From Micromussa lordhowensis (taxonomy: Eukaryota; Cnidaria; Anthozoa; Scleractinia; Lobophylliidae), in the NCBI GenBank assembly GCA_964020085.1, contig OZ026600.1:34457705-34521704 (forward strand): a DNA stretch of 64,000 bases, given 5' to 3'. Of this stretch, positions 50,161 through 63,900 are shown one piece after another (within the stretch, counting starts at the first letter, position 1; every line of letters begins with the position of its first letter). The notes beneath the pieces were generated by a model, which did not search any database, was not told where the DNA came from, and saw nothing but the letters and a program-made list of their open reading frames with translations. The position numbers and the translations under genes were made by a program.

Positions 50161-53100
50161 CACCTATAATGGGGAAAAAGAATTTTTATTAGTTTAAGGT
50201 AAATATAGGCATGATACCACACAATCTTAACGCGGCTTTCACGAAAAGTTAAAAAATTTGTTACTTGCGCTGTCACTGTCATCGGCGGCAAAAGGCGAAG
50301 GAAAAATATTGACACCGTGTTCTCAAATTGGTTTATCGGTGCCGCATCACAAACATACCTACACTAACAAATACGAGAGTAAATAGGCTAAGAGATTCCG
50401 CAGTTGTATGAACAAACTTCCCCGGTTACTATTAAAATGATGAAGCCACACATCCTTTCCACTTTGTTGTCCTCAAAACACTAATCAAAACCATCAAAAT
50501 CATTAAAAATGAAAGTTGCTCTAGCGTGCCATTATTCCAGCCCATTAAAGCTTTCTACGCTTCACAAATTACCAAGCATCATCAGTTGTAAAAAAATATC
50601 AAAGCTGTAAGACCTTCAATGAAGATAAAGAGGAACTAATCTGGATGTTTTAGCCCAAGCCGCGGCAGATGTCTCAAAGGAACTCTATGCTCTGTTTCAC
50701 ACAACCTCGCACCACCACCCTTGTCACAAATCGTCATTTGATTGGCTTTCCCAGCACTGAGCGGGCTTTTCTATTGTTTTCAGTGTCAAGAGCTTGTCAA
50801 CACACCTGTCGCTGTTTGTCAAAACGAGCCAATCGGATGTGTCGGATTCCGGATACACAGTACCTTGCATAATAATTGTCCCTTTGCGATGTTTTACCCG
50901 TTTTAAGATCGTACATCCTTAATATTTTATACACTGTTGTAAGCACGCATCATTTATTAAAATGAAACTCATGTGAGCATTGATCTTTTTCACTCCATGT
51001 TTAATGCTTCGCGACGTGCCACATAATTAGGTCGTTAAAAACTTTCACATTTCGAAATTAGAAATCGTAGAAATAATATTCTTTTATTTAAATTTGACGA
51101 GACATAACATGATTTCGGTGTCTTGCCAAACGTAACTGTTTCATAAATTACTACCACCTTGCGGAGGAAACAGACTGCATTTTTCTAGAAAAGTAACACA
51201 CAGCTGAATAACTATCTTTTGTCCGTATTACTACCGAATGCATCGCAAAATCCTACACCTGATTGCCGGATGGAATTCGGATTCAGTTTTTGTTAAAGAT
51301 CAAAAGAGTATATTATGGCGATTTTTTCCGCATGCATTAAAAAAAGGCGATTACACATAGATAGCCCGAGAAAATTTTCAGATTTGAAGTCTTTCGCGCG
51401 AAAATGGAGGATAAATTAAGGCAGAAGGTAGCCACCGATGGAACAAGTTTAAAATAGCGGCGAAATTATCTTGAGCAATCGTGGTACGATCACGGTTCAG
51501 AGAAAAAATGTATTAAACTTGAAGTTATCAGGTAAATATAAAGAGGAATAAATGCAAACAATCAAGCGTTGCCAACGTGCAAACTGATGTGTGCTTCCTT
51601 AATTCATTAACTATGCTCTTGCGATATGCCACGTTTGTCAAAAATTGATTCTTGTTATATTTGACACATACATTTAATAAACTACTACAATATTCGACAC
51701 AGTTTACATTAACAACAATATTTTAGCTTACAAAAAACCTACAGTTTACCTTAAGAGATTCTTCTCTCCCTAGTTCAACGATTAAACAATATAAACTCGG
51801 TAATTTGCTTCGAATCATACGAAAAGGGTTCTTGTCCTTCCTTCAATGATTATGCATGATCATTCTAGCGAAAGCGAAAAACAATTGTTGTAAAAACGGA
51901 TCATTTTCAAATAAAAGGAGCTTCCTTAAATAGCCGTTCTACAAATTACTCTATCTCTCTCTCCGGGATCATCACATCATTTGTGTTAGACGTACGAAAA
52001 GTCATAATTTAAATTTATACAAAATCCAGCTTTGTTAGCACACACTTGTTGGAGAAATGAGTGTGTCTAAGACGTTTTTGTTTTACTATCCATTACTAAA
52101 GAAGTGATATAGTCAAACCGACCCACCTTATCAATATAAAGAAGCACCCTTGATTTGATGCAAATATTTATCAGATTTCGGGCAGGAAACCATTCTCTTT
52201 TCGAAAGTTGTACGAGGCCATGTGTAATTTTGAAGTTTAGTGCATTTCATTAGCAGTGGCTAATTGGAGATGTGACAATGGAAGCCAATGGAAATCCCTC
52301 GTGAGGACTTACTTTCACATATGATTATTTTGCCAAACAATACTGGGATCTCCTTAATAAAAAATTCATTGTTTGCTGATCTAAGCAAGCCGCCAATAAC
52401 AAAGCCACTCGCTGAACTGAAACAATATCCAAGAAGCAAATTGAAAAACTTGCAATATTTTAAGAATCACACGAAGATAAACTCGATAACTTTGATTACT
52501 ATGCATTTCGCGTTAAGCTCAGTGCTATAACTACGTAATGCGGCCGCTCGCTGCGCAAAATTTTAATTTATGCATGGACATTAAAATTTCGCGACATTGT
52601 AGTACTGTTTGTTTTGTATTTAATAATTTTCTTCCCAAAATATATTAAAAGTCAGGTAAAAAGGCCATAAATCAAATACTAAACCACTTGATCAAACTTC
52701 TTCATTCACCAGCGTCATGCAAAGTTTACTCAATTGTCTTGAAATAAAGTGATGACAATTTACCCGCTGGCTGTCTGACCATTGTGCAGAAAGTCGCTAT
52801 TCGGACATAGTAGTTTTTATTGTTATTGGCAACGCCTGCTAGCCGCGTAATTGAACAGAAGATATGTAAATTAATTTTAATATTTTGGGGGGTCAATGGT
52901 ATCCTTGGTGACGTAAAGCGCAGGTGCCTCTGTGTCTGTGATGTTTCCGTCAGAGAAGGGGAGGAGGAACGAACAGATTAGGGAGAAAGACCCAAAAAAG
53001 TTAAGAGAAGGAAGCTCGAGGAATAGGGAAAAATTAGGAAAGAGGGAGAAAAGGAAATACTGGGAGTAGGGAGAACTGGATGGGGAAATAATTTTATGGA

Positions 53101-54927
53101 ATATTTAAAGTATAGGGAGGAGGGAAAAATTGGCTCAAAAAGCAGGGAGAAGGGAGATTTACCCCCTGTCCCTCCTCCCCTCAAAGAACGGAGTGTCTGA
53201 GCTGATCAATCACTCTTCCACGTCTCAGGGCCTAGCTAAAAACAGGCGAACCGAGGCATTTGCCTGGGTAAAAAGTTGAATTTATTTGGTTATTTCAAGT
53301 TTGCCGTAAGAGGCTATGCATTAAAAATACTGAAATTAATTTAAATTTAATTTTTTTCTGATATTGCTTCTTCTCTACTAAATCCCCACCCATAAGCCAA
53401 CATTCCTCATAATCTAATAGAACATTGCTTAAAAGGTGACAAAAATTTTGGGAGCCTCTCGTCCTCCAAATTCATCAATGTTTTTGTTGTTTTTTGTGTA
53501 TGTGTAGAACTGCTTCTGTAGACAGAAATGAACATTAAATCAACCTCGTACGTTAATTCGAGATTTAAAATAAACCCCATCCCGTCTGCCCATCTACTCA
53601 TAACGAACTGGGACTTCCGGGGAAGTTAATCTCCCTGGTAATTAATCTCTTTTATTATGTGAAATAGGAAAATGCATTAATACCCTTGATTACGGCCTTG
53701 GAGTTAGAAGCTAGGCATCTTATCAGTAATTGCGTAAGTGTTTTTTTCGTAAGCAGCAAGAAAAGCCTCGCTTCATTGTCACATTCAGCTTAATACGTAC
53801 GATGTATAAACGGATAGATATTATCCGTCGTGATTCTTGGTTTGATTCCAGGAGTATATAAAGCTCGATACTGTAATACTTAGGGAGAAATCTAATTAAC
53901 GTGAAAAACTGTCGGCACCAGTATGTTTGTCGTTTACAGACCAGCTCAGTTTACACAGGCAGTCCACAAAACCAACATCACACGACAACAAGGAACATTT
54001 TATTAGTGTTTGATCAATAAAGCCATGCTTATCATTAACATATTGACTTGCTTTCTGATAAAGGGCTAAGGCCTTCATACACTGAGAATAAGTCGACCAT
54101 TTCTATGTACGAAGATTGATGTCAGTTTTGGCGCAGATAAATATACAATCTTTCAGTTTGAACGGGCCTCAATTTATAATATATTTATTTTCAATTACGC
54201 TAAATTTGATTTTCTGTTTTTCTTTTTACAAACAGGAACGTGCTAACATTCTAAATATTCATCGGCTTTTAATATCAGCGTTTCTGCGAAAACTTCATAT
54301 TTTGAGCTATAATCGGTTGGTTTTGATCGCCGCCAAGCCAGGTGCGGGCGAAGTACCGTATGCTAACGCCAGTTCGTAGAAGAGTAAAAGCACGGCAGAT
54401 ACCACTTTATTAATGCCTAACTACTGCTTTGGTTTTCAATAAAATATGTAAGCTCTACCTCTCAATCTAACATATGTAACAGCTTTGTACACCGAGCTTG
54501 GCTCCAAAAATTAATTTACTAAGGTCTATGAGGGACAACTAAAATGTCGTTCCTTGACACACAAGTTTTGTACATAATCTGTGATATTATGGTTTGATCA
54601 CACTCAGTAATTTGGCGAACAGGGAAAAGTACTTCTCCATGGTATGCTGTAATATTCGTAAATAATTCACAAGGTTAATATTTCAATTGCTTATCTAGCA
54701 GGAAGGGTTTCACGACGAAACAACACGAGAACCTTTGGCCTGACAATGTCCTCTTTCACCTTTTAAAAGTTTCTTATTCTAACTAGTTTTAAGTTCCATT
54801 CTGGGATAGGCAGCCTCGCTCGGCTGTTTGATTTCAGTTGCCACCCAATCAGTCAAGTTAGCTCCTCTTTACAACTACATACAGAACCTAATTAACAGCC
54901 GAGCCATCAACTAGCTAGACGGTGACG
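50161..54927. other. Intergenic region with SERTA-gene upstream sequence
   Basis: No gene recognised over 4.8 kb. The first about 700 bp should contain the promoter of the minus-strand SERTA gene. A purine-rich tract (GGGAGAAAGA, AGGAGGGAAAAATT and similar) spans about 52960-53180. The rest is AT-rich with short open frames lacking domains. Confidence 0.5.
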
Positions 54928-57900
54928 TCATAGTAGACCAACGGTGGAGCCAGGAACTATGGGCCACTCGGCACTCTCTAGGTCCCAGACCTTGACGTCT
55001 ACTCCCTGTCTTGTGGCGGGAGTACCTGGGGCCTCACACGTGATTCCTTTTTGTCGGATGATTGCATTGATGTAGCTTGCCATCAGCAAAGTGATTTCTA
55101 AAATCTGGAGCAAAAATAGGTGTGAGCAAAATATTTTATATTCAGGTGATAAAGTCAGTCCTCCACAACTTAAGGTGGATCCTACCCTAATAGGGACCAA
55201 AGAGTTTGTTTAAATATGGTGAAAAAAGATCAATTGTGTGTGATTGCATTCATGAAGAGAGAATAAATTTTGAAAGTTTTACTCAAAATGGTTGCTGTGG
55301 CAACCAGCCATAGCTTTGAGGTAGTGTCTTATAGTATTGATGCCAACACTTCCTGCTCTTTTACAAAACAAGATTTGACTGTCAAACAAGCACATCGTGT
55401 AAGTTCAATCTGATTTGTTCTGTGCAATGAACCTAAGTTTTGACAATTAAATCTTGTTTTCAGTGCTTTCTACAGGTTTCATTTGGAAATAAGCTTATTT
55501 TACACCACACCCAGTGGACAAATCATCTCGTGTCACGTGACTGACTCAAAATGATCCGATTTTTTGTTTTTTTGCATCACGACACTATTGGTCTTTGATT
55601 AGCCCAAGTTTCAGGAATTCTACTTAAATACCTTGCAAAGTAGAAATATTGGCGTGAAGTCATTCGGTACAAGATGCACTTTAAGTTTCTTACACGAAGG
55701 ATTAAGCATTTAACAAGCCACAAATAGTGGTGAGGGGTACAGATTAGATCTCGGGGGAGGGAGTGCAATGGTTGTTCTATTTTGTGAAAGGTTACAACGT
55801 TTTGTGAAACGTTGCAGTTGTAGGAAGTGTTTCTTTTCATAAGGGAAATGAATGAGCCTGTGATGGCAATCCGAGGCACAGCTTTTCACAAGTAATTATA
55901 CCAATCGAGTTGTACATGTCTTCAAAGATTTTTTCTACATAGTTTCGTTCATATATGTTAATCTGTATTTTTGGTTACGAAAGGTTTTGAACGAAGCTTA
56001 CCTTTCCTCTGGACATGACAAACAACAGTCGCTGGGTTCCCTGCTCCACAGTGTTGCCGCCCCGCATGATGGATTGGTTAACGACTAACATGAAGTCGTC
56101 TTTCCACCCGCCAAACGTGACCACGTGTTTGTACCTGTAGCGACACATCAACCGCTAAAAATACGAACAAACACTCGTGATTAGCACTTCCAAAGGCGAG
56201 ATAAGGCCAATCCTACAAAACCGATTTTTTTTTTGTAGTCAGTCTTAATTAATTGCGGGCGACCAGCGGAGCCCGCAATCCTAATCTCAACATTGGTTTC
56301 AAACGCATGCGCGGCAGTTATATAGCCTTGCAGTGACTCGAATTTAGCAAAAAAAGTCGTCCTTCCAAATATTTGTCCTTAGGGACACTAAGAACCAATG
56401 AAATGAAAGGACGTAATTTTAGCACAGGCGCTCTTTGACCACGCGAGACAAACACAAAGCAGCAGTAATTTGAGCACAGGCGTTCTGACCGCTAGAAACC
56501 AACACCAAGTAGAAGACAATTCTCACCAAAGCAGAGCTGTTTCACCTTCCATAGTCAATGATCTTTAATGTAGTTGAAGGGTCAAATAATGTGTAAATTT
56601 CGCCTTCTTGAAGCTAAGAATGTCAAGAATCACGTGCAGTTCATGCAGAAGTGGCGGTCCATAAATTGGAATGCACACAACACAATTTTATCACGTGGAC
56701 GACGTCTATTTCGTCGAAGAATCACGTGCAGCTCATGCATAGCTGACGCGCCGTCCAATCAAAATCGAGCGTGTGAACTTGTGATCGGAACGTTTCCTGT
56801 CCGTGTCTGTTGTTGTCGGGTTACATCAAATGACCTTGACTAAATCAATATGTCCATTTTTGCTGCGGAGCGAGCGTAGCGAGCGTAGCAGCAGTTCATA
56901 ATCTAAATATAAAAGAAAGGTAGGAAAATTTGAGATTTTGCCATGGTTTTTAGCCTCGCTTTCAGCGGACCACAATGCTTTGCGCTGTGGTAGAGCCTCG
57001 TTTTCAGCGGACCACAATGCTCTGCGCTGTGAAGAGCCTCGCTTTCAGCGGACCAGAATGCACTGCGCATTCCTCAATTCGAGACCAAGACAAGCAACTG
57101 AGAAGTTCTAACATAACATAACATAAGATCTTCTACACTGTCATCTTGCTGTTTCGAGGGAAGAAGCCGAAAGACTCGTTTAGCTCTGGATTGGGCTGAA
57201 GAATTAGCGGAGAGTGACAAAGGCTCTTACTTCGACCAGGAGCAATGGCTAAGGGACTTGAACGAGCAGCCAAGCGCCAAATGCGATTCGTCGGTTTCTT
57301 CGTCAACATGTAGTGCAAGCCGGTCAAAAATTACGGTTGAAGAACCTCTTACAGATCTGGAAAGCACTGAAACATGGCAAAAGTTATATGGCCACGCTAT
57401 CGTAGCCGGTCAAAGACTGCAGGAGAAGATCAACGAATCGGTGACCTGTCGCTTTTGTCAAGAAAGCGTTGAACTTGCGGAGAATTTAGGAAGTAAAAAC
57501 GGACTTGGTTCCATTTGGATGTTTCAGTGCCAGAACGAAAGCTGTCCGTCGCACGAAACTAATCTTCCATTTCCGACGATGGAAAAAAAGCAGGGCGCTC
57601 GCGATAAATTGGGCATCTTTCGAGCTATCGATGGCGGTCACGCGACAGTCTCAAAGGATTTTAGTTTTCTTGGTCTGTCGTCAGATAAACAGAAACTGCA
57701 GTGGAAACCCCCGCCACGTCCCGCGTAAAGATTTGGCCTGCTGCATATCACCTGTCAAATGCCTATTGTTGTTGCAAGATGATCCCTCGCTGGTAAACAT
57801 CAAAATGGATGATTACGTGTTATAATCCTATTGCGGTTAAGATGCCGCAAAAAATTTTTCTTGTTTTCTCGGAACGTTTTTAACTCCAAGTCGGCAGCCC

Positions 57901-60900
57901 CTGAACCGATTTAGCTGAAATTTGGCCAGCTTATTGTCAGATTGTTTTTCTTGAAAAGCGTGTCGGCGATTTTTGTTTTCTTTTTCCGTTTTCGAATAAT
58001 CGTCATTTTTTCGAAGGAAGTGCTGATGATTTGTCCCCTCTGACTTTATCCTATTGTCACAAAAGACACAAATAAAAATAAAAACTGAGACATGGTTTTT
58101 TAGTAGAACGTGTCAAGAAGCAAATGCGATGTTTGTTCTCTTCCGACCATTCTTAGCGGGACTGGAGTTGACTTTACACAGACGTTATCTCTTACGATTT
58201 TCATAATCTAGAAATATTAAGTTTTCAGAAAATGTATGGTCTGTTGGGGTTTATAAGTTCGCCGCAAACAAGTAACACTGTGAGGTTTTCGATAGCACTG
58301 TCGTCTGCCAAAAATTAAACGTAGTTTAAGTATTTTTTCTGTTAGCTTTCTCGTATACTCGTCTAGCTGCCATGTGCTTCTTGCCGAAGCAACTCGGCAA
58401 ATTTGACAGGCTTTCATGTGTTCGCACTTATGCACTAATTCGCACAGCTACATTCGATATTTTTTAACAAGCCGTTGCATAATCGCACAAAATCAGTTAA
58501 TTTTGTTCATGAAATCTTAAACTTATGAACTTTATAGTTGCTGTAACTGATGACATCATGAATTGAATATAACCACATCTTACTAAACAATTTCTGGGAC
58601 TTGACCAAACAAAATAAAAATGACTTGATGACAACCATTTCTACACAAGCTCTATACAATCCCTAGCTAAATTTGCAAACAACATCCCAATTTCCGCAGC
58701 ATTTTCATAGCTTTGGCTACACTAGTATAATCAACAGTGTTTTTATTTACAACGTGAAAAAATAACCATTTTGTCAAACCCAACACAAAATAGAACTAGT
58801 GTATAATCAAACTGGTGTTACTGTTTCACAAGGTCAGTAAAACCACTCTTAGGTCCCTTTGTCTCGTTTTAGGGAAAACAATCACCCACACTATCCCGGC
58901 GCAGTAAATCGAACCCAATCGAACTTAATTTCAATCGAACTCAATCGAACTCAATCGGTGGATTGAGTTCGATTGAGTTCGACAATCTCACCGAAAAGTA
59001 AAAAAATCAATCGAACCCAATCGAACGTTCTATTTTCGAACTCTTGATTTATGTAAAACATACGTTGAAAATCCATTACCAGATCTTAGAAGCTCGAGTT
59101 ACTTCAGCCCTGAGTGTAGCGCACGTGTTTTTCGTAAACGAAGAAATTCCGCAGAAATGGCTTCAGATGCGTTGTGGATCGTAAGCTTCAAATGTATAGT
59201 CAAAGGCTACCAGGAATGCCGCTTTGACGTCAAGGATGGCGAAGTTTTCAGGGTTTTAAAGAAAATAGGAGAGAAAGGCCGTGCTTTCCGAATTGCAAAC
59301 GAGCGCGGACAATTAGGTCACCTTCAACGTGAACTTGTTGCTAAATAGTAAAAAAAGCGCGAGAAAAACTTGCTTTGACGGGCTTGCTTAGGGCTTTCTT
59401 TGTATAGATTCACCAGAGGCAATCGAACGAAATCCATTTAATTGTGTTCGATTGAGTTCGGTTTCCGAACTCAATCAGACGGATTGAGTTCGATTGTTCA
59501 ATTGAATTCGATTTGTTTGGAAATCGAACTCACTGAATGTGTGGTGTTCGATTTCGTTCGATTTCCGACCTTAATCGAACTCAATCCACGGATTGAGTTC
59601 GATTGAGTTCGATTTTCGAACGTTCGATTTACTACGCCGGGCACTATGCAACCCTTTATTGCCCTGCAAATATAAATGCCCAAAATGGAAAAAGAACACA
59701 ACGCCACTGTTTTACAATGAATTCGTTAACCTCAGTGAAACAAATCATGCATAGCCCTCGCCCGCACTTCCTAACCTGTGGTTATTACTAGTAATTACGA
59801 TATTTTTTCCTATTTTTGATAACTCGTATTGTAGATGTTTATTAGCCTTTTTTACAAAAAATTGTTAAATATAAGTAGTACTCATACGTTACGCAGGACC
59901 CCTGCTAATTAATAACAGCCTAGTGCTGACAGGGTTACCCTGTTTAAACAAGAAGATCTTTTAGATCTTATAACCGCGCTTTCAAAATTTAACTGTTTTC
60001 TTAGCACTACAGTTGCAACGCAGTGCACATTCCAAAGCAGTCCTTGATGATTCACTGATAACTGTAGACACCACATCACTTGATCAACGCAAACTGTATT
60101 ATTGTACCATAATGGTCTCAATCTGGAATTTCATGAATGATATGAAAAGGAAACGAGTATCACGCTATTAATAACGCTATTGATTTGTCTGTGGTAAAGG
60201 ACAAGCAAAGTAGTCACGCGAGTCACACAATCCGAGGTTTACGAGCGCTATCCACGGCTAATTTTTCAGGGGCACCCAACGAGCAAATTAAGTAAAAAAT
60301 CCTTTGAGGGATACATGATTTCTAGGCTTCTTGTAATGTTTAAATACTGTTTAAAGAGTTGTTTTGATCAGCTAGAAAAATTTGATCTGTTCGGATTTCT
60401 TAGCTGAAAATTGAAGTGCCCGAAAATGTTAGGAAATTAAATCTTCATTTCAGAAATTGCTAGCTGAACGTTACCTTCGAAGAACTTCTCCGCGAACTAT
60501 TTGCTTATCCGAAAATGCTAGGCGACCTTATTAAGAGCCAAAATTGCAAAAAATATCCCTTCCGAAAATCTAAGGGACTATTTTCCCGTGGATTTATCCT
60601 GGTTTCGAATCTTTTAGCTGATGTTTTAGTTAAGAAATCAGTAGCTCTTTGTCAATGCATTATCCGAAAGTCTTAGAACGAGTGGACTCTCCCGAACAGA
60701 TAGTTCATCGAAGTTTCTCGTTGGGTGCCCCTGATTTTTGAACGGTTGTGCTTTTCCCCCCAGCATTGACATAAAGGCTGCATGTTCTGGCAAGCTCTTG
60801 TTTACCTCAGCAAATATTTTCCTTCAACTCTCTTAATTCGCTTCGATGAAACAGCCAAAGAAATCGCTTCATTTGCCTAACCCACAAGAAATACTCGCAA

Positions 60901-63900
60901 AATTCCAAATAAATTAATGACCGTCGCTTCTAGCGAAATAAACTCGCAAAGTAAGCACGATCTTATTTGTCACGTAACGAAAGTGAAAGCTGTAACATCA
61001 TTGCATTCCATGGATGACGTAATACCTTTTTAGCGTATTTAATATTCCCTTCGAATCCAACGAAAAAAAAATATATTTTAGAGACAATAAAGAAAACAAA
61101 ACCCGTAACATTTTCCGTATATTGTTTCAACAGCTTTTCATTTGAATGAATAATAATGAAATCAAGCAAATAAGGTGTTTAAGTGCCCAAGTTGAAATGT
61201 CAATGAATGGAAAACTGAAACGGAACTACTATGTTAATAAATTTTAAAACATTGTATATATTTGAAATATTACTTCATATTTTCTAATTACGCTTGGTAT
61301 TTTCCCACAAAACTGTTAAATTGAAACTGTTTTCTGAATTTGTCATAGTAACAAACTCAGATATTACAGTTACACTACTGAGCCACAACATAACGAACAA
61401 AGTTAATGTTTTGTTTGTGGAAATAACATTGACTTTAACATGTCACTGAAGAAAAACTGAAACAAAACCACTGTAAGAAAAGAACATGTAGTAAATGTTC
61501 TGTAAAAACTGAAACTGTTACTTAATTATGAGCTCTTACTTAAGTAGTAGAGTATATAAAACGGAAAAATACGGAAATGAAAAAAAAAAAGATGAGAGGA
61601 ATAAAAATCCTGGGATCCCAGTTATAAGTTGGCAGGCTTACCAAACTTTGCCCTTCCAGAATATTAATGCTGTCTTCTTCCACCGCCAGCCAAACTGGCT
61701 GCGTATTTTCTGTCATTGTAGTTCGTTTCTTAGCCGCTGACACTGTGTGCTTTTGCTGTGAGAATGAAAACAAAATTTTCGTTAGTTGTCATTTAACTGA
61801 TTCTACTGCTTGATTCTACAGTATCATAAACCCAGACCAATCGCTTATCTTTACATCGGATTTATTATTAACAGCAAGACCAGTATGTATGGGTTATTGA
61901 CCAAGTGTGAGGTCAAGATGGCTGGATATTGGCCTCGTCAATAAAGGATTTATTATATGGCTTTTGGGGAAGTTTTTCTTGCGGGACAAGGCGGGTAGTC
62001 CATCTTGCCCGCCGCTCGGGTAGCCAATCACAGCGCAGGATTTGATTCATCTTGCCCGCTCGCGGAGCTAGCCATATAATAAGATAATAATATCAAACCT
62101 GTGCTTGAAACAGTCTGCAGCCAAAGAACGGCCATCGCCGCGCATTCTCCAGATACTTATCCACGCACTCTTTTACACTCCATCCGTGCAGCGTCGACCA
62201 CTTCTCGGCCATGCGCAGTGTAAGTGAGCTGGAAATTGAGAAAGACAGCGCGACATTAGTGGAAACAACACAATTGAAAAATTTAACAGTTAAATCGGAT
62301 GATCATTTTGGGCACTGCACTGACCGGGAATTAAAAAAATTAAGAATCCATTTTTATCATTTTTCTACCAAATATTTTGAGATTAGAAGAGTTTTGCTGA
62401 AATATTTGGAATTAAAATTTCACAGCTTAGAGACTCTTTATGAGAATTAAATATAAAACTATTAAACGGACTGCCTTGCTATATGACTAAATTTACACTG
62501 ACTCACCGTTTGCCGGAGTCTTCCCTTATCGCCTTGGCACAGAACTGCGAGATCACCATCTCGATTCTTTTGCCCGGTAATGAATTACTGTGAGCTCTGT
62601 AATCGCCGTAAGTGATCTAAAAACAAACGCGGACCTTGCTCAAAACATTTGAAGAACGAGTCCGTATAAAATTAGAGACCAGAGAGAACAATCAGCAGAA
62701 GAACTGAAAATACCTGAGCCATGAGAGCTGCAAACTCTAACGCCATCTCCTTGCTCACAGGAAATCGTCCCTTGACCACATTTACATTTGCCTGCAAATT
62801 AAGAAAGATATACAGAGGATATTACACGGTGGCGAGAAGATATATGAATTTTATGTTCGAGTGGCAAGAACAATATCTCACGAGTGAGCGAAACGAACGA
62901 GTGAGATATTGTTCTTGTCACGAGAACATAAAATTCCTATCTTCGAGCCAACGTGTAATGTTCTTTTTATTATATGGAGACTAAGACTATATAGAACATA
63001 AACCAAAAGCATAAATATAAAACAAAAGGCGGGAATCGTGACGTCATTGAACGATACGACACTCACAAAGGATACATTCGGAAAATACGCCACCCGGGTC
63101 CCGGATGAAGTGGCGTATGGAATCTACGAGTGGTTTAGTTCCCAGTAACACTCTCCTCCATATAATAAAGATGGTTATATTCTATTCCAGTCGAATGAAT
63201 AACAGGAACCAGGCTGCTCGTCAACGTCAGCACCTAAGTCCGGTTTCTACAGCACGAACCGGTTTGGAGTAATTCTCCCCTCCCCTCCCCTCCCCCTCCT
63301 CCTAGATTAGGACCATGGGTTACCCTCTATCCCGGGCCCGCCTTGATGACTTGCCAGGCAGCCACCACCACACGTTTGGCCTGGGTGTAGTCTGTAGTTA
63401 TAGCTCCCGTCACGCAACGCTTCGTTCTTGCCCATATGGCGTTGCGTGACAGAAAGAGGGCCAGAAAAGAACTTGCCTGGGTGGAGATAGGCCTCTAAAG
63501 CACTACGCCCGGTGATTACATCACCTCCGCCCTACCCCACGATAAAAAGATAGACAGGGAGGAACTTCTTCTCTTGATAAAAAGAAATATAGAAAAGCAA
63601 ATGCTGACCTGCAAAACAAGGAAGTACTTTTCTTTCTCTGTTTCTCCGCTGCTGAGGCTCTTGAAGTACAACCTACGGCAATAGAAAAAAGAAGAATAGA
63701 ATGCAACAACCAATAACATTTCACTCTTCACGCTAGTTGTTTGAAGTGCGACACGACGTACAGATTCCACAAACGTGTCCAATCAAAACACAGTTCCTGC
63801 CCTGATACTTACCTGTTCTTGTACGAGAGTTTAATCATCCTGCTCGTATCCAGTTTCCCTTGGCTTTGACTCCGCAACGCTTGCTCCCATTTTGAAATTA

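Noticed and set aside
57243..57310. ATG-initiated ORF MAKGLERAAKRQ on the plus strand
   Set aside because: Only about 22 codons and out of frame with the long cysteine-bearing frame; a shadow.
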